Positions 1-7,066 of a stretch of DNA of 21,010 nt are shown piece by piece. The notes under the pieces were generated by a model. It was not told where the DNA came from. It saw nothing but the letters and a program-made list of their open reading frames with translations, and made no database searches. The stretch comes from a virus: IMG/VR virus record IMGVR_UViG_3300042294_002097, positions 1-21,010 of that record, one strand, 5' to 3'. The position numbers and the translations under genes were made by a program. The first letter of the stretch is position 1. The number at the start of each line of letters is the position of its first letter.

Positions 1-45
1 TGCGCGTACGCGATTCGGACGGTTTTCTAGGATTTTCTATTGACA

Positions 46-540
46 ATGGGACTCCGCGGCCCTGCTCCTAAACCTGCAAAGGCCTTGCGACTCGCCGGGA
101 GCGAACTCGCGGCCGCTCGCGAGCGCGCCGAGCCGCCGAGCGACGAGGTTCTACCCGAGTGTCCCGCGTGGCTCGACGAGGTCGGCCGTGCGGCGTGGGC
201 CGACTGGCTCCCGCGCATCGCCGCGATGAAGATCATGTCGAGCGGAGACCGGGACGCGCTCGCGCTGATGTGCGACACATGGTCGCGCTACCTCGCGGCC
301 CGGGAGAAGGTCGTGAAACTCGGCGAGGTGATCCCGCTCAAGAACAAAGACGGCTCGCTCCGCCTGCTCAAGCGAAACCCGTACAGCGCGATCTTGGCGG
401 AGCATGGCGAGCGTCTGCGACGGATGTTGAGTGAGTTCGGATTGAGTCCCGTAGGTCGCGCCCGCATCGGCGCGGCAAAGGAGCAAGCACCAGATGAGCA
501 AGTCCAAGACATCTTCTCCCGCCGTAGACCGGGGGCTTGA
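46..540 (+). CDS. Phage terminase small subunit, P27 family
   Basis: This is the small terminase subunit, which recognises phage DNA and feeds the large subunit during packaging into proheads. The start MGLRGPAPKPAKALRLAGS is the usual Gly/Arg/Pro-rich opening of the P27 family (form GRGRPPKPT..LKLLRGN), followed by a helical body with a conserved-looking KRNPYSAILAEHGERLRRML segment near residues 121-141. About 164 residues is a normal family length. Two starts are possible: ATG at 46, or an in-frame TTG at 40 that sits 7 nt after AGGA (29-32). I chose ATG because the protein family begins at that motif, but the spacing favours TTG. The gene overlaps the methyltransferase gene by 47 bases, and the large terminase follows that gene, as expected for a packaging module. 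Confidence 0.85.
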   Translation: MGLRGPAPKPAKALRLAGSELAAARERAEPPSDEVLPECPAWLDEVGRAAWADWLPRIAAMKIMSSGDRDALALMCDTWSRYLAAREKVVKLGEVIPLKNKDGSLRLLKRNPYSAILAEHGERLRRMLSEFGLSPVGRARIGAAKEQAPDEQVQDIFSRRRPGA

Positions 541-1693
541 GGTCGAGCGCGTCGAGGTCTCGACGCTGCTCAACGATCCCGCGAATGTCCGCAAGCACAA
601 CGAGCGGAACCTGGAATCTATCAAGGCGAGCCTCGCTCGGTTCGGACAGCAGAAGCCGATCGTGGTCGGTCGGGACGGCGTGGTGATCGCCGGCAACGGG
701 ACGCTCGCGGCGGCTCGATCGCTCGGGTGGAGCATGATCGACATCGTGCGGTCGCATCTCACGGGAGCCGAGGCGACGGCCTACGCGATCGCCGACAACC
801 GGACGGCCGAGCTCGCGGAGTGGGACGAGGAGTCGCTCGCGCAGCAACTCGCCGCGCTCCAGATCGAGGATGAGGAACTACTCGCCGCGACCGGGTTCGA
901 CGAGAAGGAACTAGAGGCGATGTCTGGGCCGGCGGAAGTTGAGGAGGACGAAGTGCCCGAGCCGCCGGTCGATCCGATCACGAAGCCGGGAGACCTCTGG
1001 ATTCTCGGCGAGCATCGCCTTCTTTGCGGAGACTCGACGAAGGCGGATGATGTCGAGCGACTGATGGATGGCGAAAATCCTCGGCTCATGGTCACCGATC
1101 CGCCGTATGGCGTTGCATACGAGGGCGGTCAGGTGAACACAAAGAAGCGAGAGCGGCTACAGAACGATGATGTTCCAGATGTGTTCGCTCCGGCGCTGAA
1201 GTGCGCGAGGAAGATGATGGCGGAAGGCGCATGGTATGTCTGGCACGCGGGAACCAGCGCGGAGCCAGTTCATGCTGCTATTAAGGAGTGTGGATTCGAC
1301 ATACGCGCTCTGATCGTGTGGCATAAGTTGAAGGCTCACTATGCCGGAGCCAATGCCCACTATTGCCAGAAGCACGAGCCTTGTCTGTATGCCGTGAAGG
1401 GATCAGCGAACTTCGTCGGCCCATCCAATGAAGTGACTGTATGGGAAATCGATCAGCCTAGCCGTAACGAATTCCATCCGACACAAAAGCCCATAGAGTG
1501 CATGGCGCGAGCGATCAGGAATCACGACGCGCCATTGATCTACGATCCATTCCTCGGCTCCGGCACGACGCTGATCGCCGCCGAGCAACTCGGCCGCAAG
1601 TGCTACGGGATGGAGATCTCGCCGGCCTACTGCGATGTCATCGTGAAGCGATGGGAGACGCTTACGGGCAAGAAGGCCGAGCGTGGCGCGTAA
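494..1693 (+). CDS. ParB-like N-terminal domain fused to beta-class DNA methyltransferase
   Basis: This predicted S-adenosylmethionine-dependent DNA amino-methyltransferase (N6-adenine or N4-cytosine) would modify phage or host DNA. Residues about 17-110 form a ParB/sulfiredoxin-like domain, with the box GNGTLAAARSLGW at 67-79 standing where ParB proteins have GxHRxxAA. An acidic linker (about 147-160) follows. The catalytic motif IV is TDPPY (201-205), HPTQKP is at 328-333, and the AdoMet-binding motif I is DPFLGSGTT (351-359). The order IV before I indicates a beta-class enzyme. The ATG at 494 has AAGGAG ten bases upstream, inside the small terminase gene, and the end overlaps the large terminase start. 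No partner endonuclease is visible, so it is probably an orphan methylase. The middle of the gene (about 1070-1530) is clearly more AT-rich than both ends. Target specificity cannot be read from sequence. Confidence 0.92.
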   Translation: MSKSKTSSPAVDRGLEVERVEVSTLLNDPANVRKHNERNLESIKASLARFGQQKPIVVGRDGVVIAGNGTLAAARSLGWSMIDIVRSHLTGAEATAYAIADNRTAELAEWDEESLAQQLAALQIEDEELLAATGFDEKELEAMSGPAEVEEDEVPEPPVDPITKPGDLWILGEHRLLCGDSTKADDVERLMDGENPRLMVTDPPYGVAYEGGQVNTKKRERLQNDDVPDVFAPALKCARKMMAEGAWYVWHAGTSAEPVHAAIKECGFDIRALIVWHKLKAHYAGANAHYCQKHEPCLYAVKGSANFVGPSNEVTVWEIDQPSRNEFHPTQKPIECMARAIRNHDAPLIYDPFLGSGTTLIAAEQLGRKCYGMEISPAYCDVIVKRWETLTGKKAERGA

Positions 1694-3323
1694 GCCTCGC
1701 GCCAAGAAGCCGGCCGAGCACCCGGCCGCGAAGTGGAACACGATCCCCGGCTATGACGCGATCGCGACGGCGGGCAACTGCACCTTCGACGAGCAAGCCG
1801 CGCTCCATGTGATCCGATTCATCGAGACCGCGTGCAAACTCACCACGAGCACTTGGGCCGGCCTACCGTTCACGCTGCTCCCGTGGCAGAAGGCGGTGAT
1901 CGCGAACGCCTACGGGTGGATGCGCCCGGACGGCACCAGACGCTATCGTCGCGTTCACATCCTCGTCCCTCGCAAGTGCGGCAAGACCGAACTCGGCGCG
2001 GCCCTCGCGCTGTATCACCTCCTCGCGGACGATGAGCCTACGCCCGAGGTGATCTCGATCGCGGCCGACCGCGCGCAGGCGGGCCGATGCCTCGAGGCGG
2101 CGAAGCGCATGGTGCGGGCCGAGCCGATGCTCGAGAGCCGCACCGAGGTCTATCAACACCGGGTGATCGTGCCGAGCACGGCCGGCGTGTACAAGGTCAT
2201 GTCGAGCGAGGCTCCGAGCGCGCACGGCCTGAATACGAGCGCGTGCATCGCGGACGAGGTGCACGCGATGGAGAATCGGCGCGAGCTGTGGGAGGCGATC
2301 GAGACGAGCGTCGGCGCGCGTCGGCAACCGATGCTCGTGACGATCACGACCGCCGGCACGCTCCGCGAGAGTCTTGAGTTCGAGATGTACGACTATGCGT
2401 GCAAGGTGCGCGACCGCGTGATCGACAACCCCTACTTCTTGCCCGTGGTCTACTCGGCGAGCGAGGGCGACGATTGGACGAGTCCAGAGACCTGGCGCAA
2501 GTGCGCGCCGAGTCTCGGGCACACGGTGCACGAGGGGTACTACGCCGAGAAGTGCAAGGAGGCGCAGGAGCAGCCCTCGATGGAAACCCCGTTCCGAACC
2601 TACTACCTGTGCCAACATGTCTCCGCCTCGAACCGATGGCTTCGGATGGCGGATTGGGACAAGTGCCGTCTCGACTTCGACGAGTCCCGGCTCGCCGGCC
2701 TCCCGTGCTACCTCGGGATCGACTTGGGCGAGACGAGCGACCTCACCGCGCTCACGGCCGTATGGCTCGACAAGGACGAAGCGTGGGTGCGCTCGTGGGC
2801 GTTCGCGCCCGAGGAAGGCGCGCAGCGGCGGCAGAAGCGGGACAAGGTGCCCTATCTCGACTGGAGCCGGCAGGGGCATATGAGGCTTACACCGGGCGAC
2901 GCGACCGATTACGAGTTCGTGCGGCGGGAGATCCTGCGGATCGTCGGCGAGCACAAGGTGCAGGCGGTCGGGTACGACCCCTACAACGCGAGCGGCCTCG
3001 CGCAACAACTCGAGGCCGACGGCCTGCGGCTCAAGCGAGTGCCCCAGTCGTACTACTACATGGCCGAGCCGACCAAGCGATGGGAGGCGATGGTCACGAA
3101 CCATCGGCTGCGGCACGACGGCAACCCGGTGCTCACTTGGGCAATGTCCAACTGCGTCGTGGAACTCGACGCGAACTCGAACCCGCGCCCGAGCAAGCGA
3201 CGCTCGACGGAGAAGATCGACCCCGTGGTCGCGGGAATCGTGGCACTCGCGGTAGCACTCGATGCCGCGCCGACGGTATCACAAGCGACACCGTACGCCG
3301 AGAGAGGAATCCTATGGCTCTGA
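1683..3323 (+). CDS. terL: Phage terminase large subunit (ATPase and nuclease)
   Basis: This is the packaging motor: the N-terminal ATPase pumps DNA into the prohead and the C-terminal RNase H-like nuclease cuts concatemers. The Walker A-like motif VPRKCGKTE is at residues 95-103 (Lys101), and the Walker B segment ends in Asp191-Glu192 (ACIADEVHAM). The nuclease acidic residues are visible as LGIDLGETSDLTAL (Asp347), VGYDPYNASGL (Asp432) and EKIDPVVAGIVALA (Asp513). At 546 residues it is full length for the HK97/YmfN-type large terminases that accompany P27 small subunits. The start is GTG at 1683, overlapping the methyltransferase stop, with AAGG at 1673-1676 as the ribosome site. The end overlaps the portal start by 10 bases, so the genes are probably translationally coupled. 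Confidence 0.96.
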   Translation: MARKPRAKKPAEHPAAKWNTIPGYDAIATAGNCTFDEQAALHVIRFIETACKLTTSTWAGLPFTLLPWQKAVIANAYGWMRPDGTRRYRRVHILVPRKCGKTELGAALALYHLLADDEPTPEVISIAADRAQAGRCLEAAKRMVRAEPMLESRTEVYQHRVIVPSTAGVYKVMSSEAPSAHGLNTSACIADEVHAMENRRELWEAIETSVGARRQPMLVTITTAGTLRESLEFEMYDYACKVRDRVIDNPYFLPVVYSASEGDDWTSPETWRKCAPSLGHTVHEGYYAEKCKEAQEQPSMETPFRTYYLCQHVSASNRWLRMADWDKCRLDFDESRLAGLPCYLGIDLGETSDLTALTAVWLDKDEAWVRSWAFAPEEGAQRRQKRDKVPYLDWSRQGHMRLTPGDATDYEFVRREILRIVGEHKVQAVGYDPYNASGLAQQLEADGLRLKRVPQSYYYMAEPTKRWEAMVTNHRLRHDGNPVLTWAMSNCVVELDANSNPRPSKRRSTEKIDPVVAGIVALAVALDAAPTVSQATPYAERGILWL

Positions 3324-5032
3324 TCGACTGGTTCCGCCGACCCGCCCCGACTCCCGAGCCGACGCTCGAAGAGCGCGCGGTGATCGACCGCTCGCCGATC
3401 GGACAGCCTCCGGGCGGAGCGCAGGCGTACATCTCGACCTACGCCGACACGGGACGCTCGATCACGCCGGAGGCAGCGAGGGAGGCTCCGACGGTCTACG
3501 CCTGCACGCGGCTCATATCCCAGAGCGTGGCGCGGATGGAGTGGCGAGTCATGCGCCGGGAGGGAGGGATCCCGGTTCCCGCTCGCGAGCATCCGCTCTA
3601 TCGGCTCCTGAACATCGAGCCGAACCCGTACATGGGGGCGATGGTCTGGCGCGAGTCGATGCTCCTCGACTGCCTCCTTTACGGGAACGCCTACGCCGTG
3701 ATCGAGCGCGACGCTGTCGGCCGCGTGGTCGGCCTGCACAAGTTGCGAGCGGACTCGGTCGAGGTCTCTCGAGGCCCGGACGGGATGCCCGTCTACTCGT
3801 ACACCTCCTCGCGTTGGGGCGTGTCGAAGAGCACCGATCAGGTGTGGCAGGCGTACGACATCTTCCACCTCCGCGCGCCGAGCCTCGACGGTCTCCTCGG
3901 CGAGACTCCGATCTACCTCGTGCGGAACATCATCGGCGTGGAACTCGAGGCGGAGAAGTTCGTCGCGAGTTTCTTCCGCAACGGCGCACGGCCGGCGGGA
4001 CTCATCAAGGTGACGGGCACGCTCACCGAGGAAGCACTCAAGCGGCTACGCCAGTCGTGGCAGTCGATCACGGGCGGCGCGGAGAACGCCGGCCGCGTGG
4101 CGATCCTGGAAAGCGGCTACTCGTGGGAGAAGGTCTCGGTCGATCCCGAGGAAGCGAAACTCGTCGAACTGCGCTCGTTCTGTCGGTCGCAGATTGCGGC
4201 CGCGTTCAATGTCCCGGTGCACATGGTCGGCGACGCGACGAAGACCTCGTACGCGAGTGCCGAGCAGGCCGATGCCGAGTTCGTGAAGCATTGTCTCGCG
4301 AACTGGGCCTCGCGGTTCGAGGAGGAGTGCGCGCGCAAGCTCGTGCGCGAAGGCGAGCCGATCGAGACTCACATCTCGTTCGACGCTCTGCTCCGAGGCG
4401 ACCTCGCGTCGCGATTCGCGGCGTACTCGACCGCGCTGAACAATGGCTTCCTAACGATCAACGAGGTGCGCGAGCGTGAGAACTACGCGCCGATCGACGG
4501 CGGCGATGCGGCTCGCGCGCCCGTGAACCTGGCGATCGTCGATCCGAACGCCGGCAAGTCGGGCGACGATGTGGCTAGTCTGGCTCCCGCCACGGCTCCG
4601 ACCGAAGCACCGACCGCCGGATCCGAGGATGCCGTCGATGCCGCGATCGCCGGAGAGGCTCCAGTATCGGAGACCGCGCTCAACGGCGCACAAGTCACCG
4701 CGCTCGTGGATCTCGCCGCCAAGGTCAAGTCTGGGGAACTCCCGAAGGCTTCCGCGCTCGCCATCGCGAAGGCCGCGTTCCCGGCAATCGATGCGTCGGT
4801 GATCGAGGCGATCTTCGCCGACATCGTCGAGGGATCGGCTCCAGTCGTGCCGGCATCGCGGGACTCGAAGGGCCGCTACGCGAAGCGCAAGTCAAAGCGG
4901 CTCGCCGATCTCTCGCCCGAGGTTCAGGAGTGCGTGAGCGGCAAGATCGGTCGGCTCCTCGACGAGGGCTACGATCAGGATCAGGCTGTCGCGATCGCGA
5001 TCTCGATGTGCACGGAGGCCGAGGGTGGCTGA
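3314..5032 (+). CDS. Phage portal protein, HK97 family, with extra C-terminal modules
   Basis: This is the dodecameric portal at the unique head vertex through which DNA enters and leaves. Family hallmarks are PTVYACTRLISQSVARMEWRV (from residue 59), the segment with DCLLYGNAYAVIERD (119-133), FHLRAPSLDGLLGETPI (184-200), FRNGARPAGLIKV (221-233) and FNVPVHMVGDATKTSYASAEQ (298-318). The core ends near residue 405. An Ala/Pro-rich linker follows, then a helical module at 456-505 (ALNGAQVTALVDLAAKVKSG) and a terminal segment with KIGRLLDEGYDQDQAVAIAI (544-563). Both are uncharacterised add-ons; similar modules occur in other phage head proteins as I recall, but I could not search. The ATG at 3314 is preceded by AGAGAGG. 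An upstream in-frame extension inside the terminase gene is rejected because it only makes an Arg-rich shadow peptide. Confidence 0.95.
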   Translation: MALIDWFRRPAPTPEPTLEERAVIDRSPIGQPPGGAQAYISTYADTGRSITPEAAREAPTVYACTRLISQSVARMEWRVMRREGGIPVPAREHPLYRLLNIEPNPYMGAMVWRESMLLDCLLYGNAYAVIERDAVGRVVGLHKLRADSVEVSRGPDGMPVYSYTSSRWGVSKSTDQVWQAYDIFHLRAPSLDGLLGETPIYLVRNIIGVELEAEKFVASFFRNGARPAGLIKVTGTLTEEALKRLRQSWQSITGGAENAGRVAILESGYSWEKVSVDPEEAKLVELRSFCRSQIAAAFNVPVHMVGDATKTSYASAEQADAEFVKHCLANWASRFEEECARKLVREGEPIETHISFDALLRGDLASRFAAYSTALNNGFLTINEVRERENYAPIDGGDAARAPVNLAIVDPNAGKSGDDVASLAPATAPTEAPTAGSEDAVDAAIAGEAPVSETALNGAQVTALVDLAAKVKSGELPKASALAIAKAAFPAIDASVIEAIFADIVEGSAPVVPASRDSKGRYAKRKSKRLADLSPEVQECVSGKIGRLLDEGYDQDQAVAIAISMCTEAEGG

Positions 5033-5912
5033 CTCCTTCGAGCCTAACGCCGGGATGCGCGAGGAGGCCGAGCGTGGCCTCGCGTGGCGGCGCGAGCACG
5101 GGCGGGGCGGGACGGAGGTCGGGGTCGCCCGGGCGCGTGACATCGCCAACGGTCGCGCGCTCTCGATCGACACGGTGCAGCGCATGGCCTCGTACTTCGC
5201 GCGGCACGAGGTGGACAAGCAAGGCAAAGGATGGTCACCCGGCGAGGAAGGCTTCCCGTCGGCCGGCCGGATCGCGTGGGCACTCTGGGGAGGCGACGCG
5301 GGCCGCTCGTGGGCCACGAACATTCTCGAGCGCGTAGACCGCGCAGGAGGCGACATCATGGAGCGACGCTACGGGCAGGCGATGGAAGTGCGTGCGGACG
5401 ATGGCCGGGAGGTTCTCCGCGGCTACGCGAGCGTGACCGAGACCCCGTATCCGATCGGATACGCCCACGAGATCATCGTGCGCGGCGCGTTCGAGCGGAC
5501 GCTCCGGGATAAGCCGGATGTGGTCGCCCTCTGGAACCACGACGCATCGATGCCGATCGCTCGCACGACGGCCGGGAGCCTCCGGCTCGCCGAGGATGAG
5601 CACGGCCTCGTGGTCGAGATGGAGCCGATCGACACCCAGGTCGGCCGGGACGCTCGCGTCGCGGTGCGCTCGGGCGTGGTCTCGGCGATGTCGTTCGGCT
5701 TCATCGTGCGCTCGGATCGCTTCGAGGAGCGGGACGGCAAGGTGCACCGGATGATCGAGGATCTCGAACTCCACGAGGTCTCGGCCGTGACCTTCCCGGC
5801 GAACCCGGCTACCGACCTCGTGGTCGATCGCCGCTCGTTCGACCTCTGGACGGCGAGCGCGCCCGTGCCGGCGACGGTTCGCCGGCGTATCTGGCTTGGC
5901 CCCAAGCGTTGA
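5025..5912 (+). CDS. HK97-type prohead protease with an extra N-terminal domain
   Basis: Residues about 112-270 are an HK97 prohead serine protease (U35 type), which trims scaffold domains from capsid subunits during head maturation. Seen are the His of LWNHD (His172), the Ser of VSAMSFGF (Ser223) and LHEVSAVTFPANP with Glu251, the expected active-site regions. Residues 1-110 are a separate domain with GLAWRREHGRGGTEVGVARA (18-37), SYFARHEVD (56-64) and GRIAWALWGGDAGRSW (81-96). I recognise this pattern as a widespread phage module of unknown function. Translation of the full form starts at GTG 5025, overlapping the portal stop. An in-frame ATG at 5358 with a strong ribosome site could make the protease alone (184 residues). 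The gene sits correctly between portal and capsid genes. Confidence 0.93.
   Translation: MADSFEPNAGMREEAERGLAWRREHGRGGTEVGVARARDIANGRALSIDTVQRMASYFARHEVDKQGKGWSPGEEGFPSAGRIAWALWGGDAGRSWATNILERVDRAGGDIMERRYGQAMEVRADDGREVLRGYASVTETPYPIGYAHEIIVRGAFERTLRDKPDVVALWNHDASMPIARTTAGSLRLAEDEHGLVVEMEPIDTQVGRDARVAVRSGVVSAMSFGFIVRSDRFEERDGKVHRMIEDLELHEVSAVTFPANPATDLVVDRRSFDLWTASAPVPATVRRRIWLGPKR
5345..5360 (+). promoter_or_regulatory. Internal Shine-Dalgarno and start for a protease-only product
   Basis: AGGAGG at 5345-5350 lies seven bases before an in-frame ATG at 5358, exactly at the junction between the N-terminal unknown domain and the protease domain. The spacing is ideal and the site is stronger than the GTG start at 5025. 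Two proteins from one frame are therefore likely: a 295-residue fusion and a 184-residue protease. This is inferred from sequence only. Confidence 0.6.
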
Positions 5913-5944
5913 CCTTCGACACTCAAAGATGCGAGGATAAGGAT

Positions 5945-7042
5945 ATGAGCGAGACTCGACACCGCGAAGCGTTCCTTCGCTACCTCTCACGCGGCCCTGC
6001 CGCGATCAGCAGCGAAGACGCGCGCACGCTCCACGAACAGCGTGGCGTGCAGACCGCGAGCCTTACGCCCGAGGCGTGGGCCTCGTTCTTCACCGAGTCG
6101 ATGCAGACCTCGTGGGTGCTCGGTCGCGTTCGCAAGGTCGATGTGACTGCGAACAAGTTGACCGTCACGCACTACAACGAGAACATCGAGACGCAGGATC
6201 GGATCTCGTACGATCAGGAAGGCGCACGCGCCGACATCAACGGCACCTTCGAGTTGCCGCGATGGAAGAAGTCGGGCGGATCCGTTCCGACGAACTACGA
6301 CCTCGAGTACGAGAGTCGAGCGATCACGCTCCACGATGTCGGCGTGAACATGATCGTCTCGAAGGAACTGATCGAGGAATCGATCGGTAGCGTGAGCGCG
6401 GAGAGCGTGCTTCGCGACTTCCTGATCCGGAAGCTCCAGACCGAGATCGAGCGACAGATCCTCGTCGGCGATCCGTCGATCAACACGAACTCGCGCAAGG
6501 AGATGCAGGGAATCTGGAACTACCCGCTCTTCAAGTCTGCTTCGAGCGTGTACGGCGAAGGTAATCAGGTCGTCGATGATGCGAACGGAGCAGCGGGCGG
6601 CTCGATCTCTGGACTTCCTCGCCTTGAGATCGTGAGCCGGATCATCCGTCCGTCCTCGTACGGTAATGCCGTGTGGGTCTTGGCGCGAACCGCATCGATC
6701 GCCGAGATGTTCGTCACTTCGTCGGGCGGATCAGCGCAGACGATTCTCCCTCTCGCCGGCCTCTCGGCCAGCGATGGCGACTCGTACGGCTCGCTCTTCA
6801 ATCGTCCGATGTACGGGATGCCTTACACGAACTACCAAGGCGACGCAGACGCGACGGGCGACCGTCTCGCGCTGCTCGTCGATCTCTCCAAGTATGTGCT
6901 CGCGATGCACACGAGCGGCCTCCAGGTGGAGCGGCTCAACGAAGTGCGCGCAGCGACCGGACAAGTCGTGCTTCGGGCATCCGTCCGCGTGGGCGGGAAC
7001 ATGATCGACCCCAAGTCGCTCATCTGCCTGAAGGCCAACTAA
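5945..7042 (+). CDS. HK97-fold major capsid protein, first copy, without delta domain
   Basis: This is a shell protein of the HK97 fold. Its N-terminus (HREAFLRYLSRGPAAIS, residues 6-22) resembles the start of a mature capsid domain in HK97-type proteins, so no scaffolding domain precedes it. The long-helix region is SKELIEESIGSVSAESVLRD (139-158), followed by LQTEIERQILVGDP (164-177). The C-terminal part GNAVWVLARTASIAEMF (240-256), then LVDLSKYVLAMHTSGLQVER (311-330) and VGGNMIDPKSLICLK (349-363), is typical family sequence. At 365 residues the fold is complete. I chose ATG 5945 because GAGGATAAGG precedes it; an upstream in-frame TTG at 5909 lacks support. A second, divergent capsid gene follows after a 24-base gap. 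Roles as co-assembled shell, vertex or decoration subunit are all open. Confidence 0.88.
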   Translation: MSETRHREAFLRYLSRGPAAISSEDARTLHEQRGVQTASLTPEAWASFFTESMQTSWVLGRVRKVDVTANKLTVTHYNENIETQDRISYDQEGARADINGTFELPRWKKSGGSVPTNYDLEYESRAITLHDVGVNMIVSKELIEESIGSVSAESVLRDFLIRKLQTEIERQILVGDPSINTNSRKEMQGIWNYPLFKSASSVYGEGNQVVDDANGAAGGSISGLPRLEIVSRIIRPSSYGNAVWVLARTASIAEMFVTSSGGSAQTILPLAGLSASDGDSYGSLFNRPMYGMPYTNYQGDADATGDRLALLVDLSKYVLAMHTSGLQVERLNEVRAATGQVVLRASVRVGGNMIDPKSLICLKAN

Positions 7043-7066
7043 TCACCAACGCCACAAGGAGGCAAC

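Noticed and set aside
40-45. TTGACA, a perfect -35 hexamer at the start of the small terminase gene
   Set aside because: No -10-like hexamer lies 15-19 bases downstream; that stretch is GC-rich coding sequence. The TTG may instead be an alternative start codon.
494-1693. A complete restriction-modification system
   Set aside because: Only a methylase is seen; neighbours are terminase genes and no endonuclease gene is present, so an orphan enzyme is more likely.
1863-3116. Long minus-strand open frame of 417 codons opposite the large terminase
   Set aside because: It is antisense to a conserved gene, rich in Arg, His and Leu, with no domain, as expected from high-GC codon bias. Other long minus-strand frames (for example 7043-8395 and 13967-14965) are rejected for the same reason.
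2399-3313. In-frame N-terminal extension of the portal gene through the large terminase gene
   Set aside because: It would be an Arg-rich peptide in a shadow frame of a well-supported terminase gene. The portal family sequence and a ribosome site begin at 3314.
5909-5941. Possible promoter before the first capsid gene (TTGACC and GATAAG)
   Set aside because: The spacer is 21 bases, too long, and the TTGACC arises from the stop codon region of the protease gene. GAGGATAAGG is better explained as the ribosome site.
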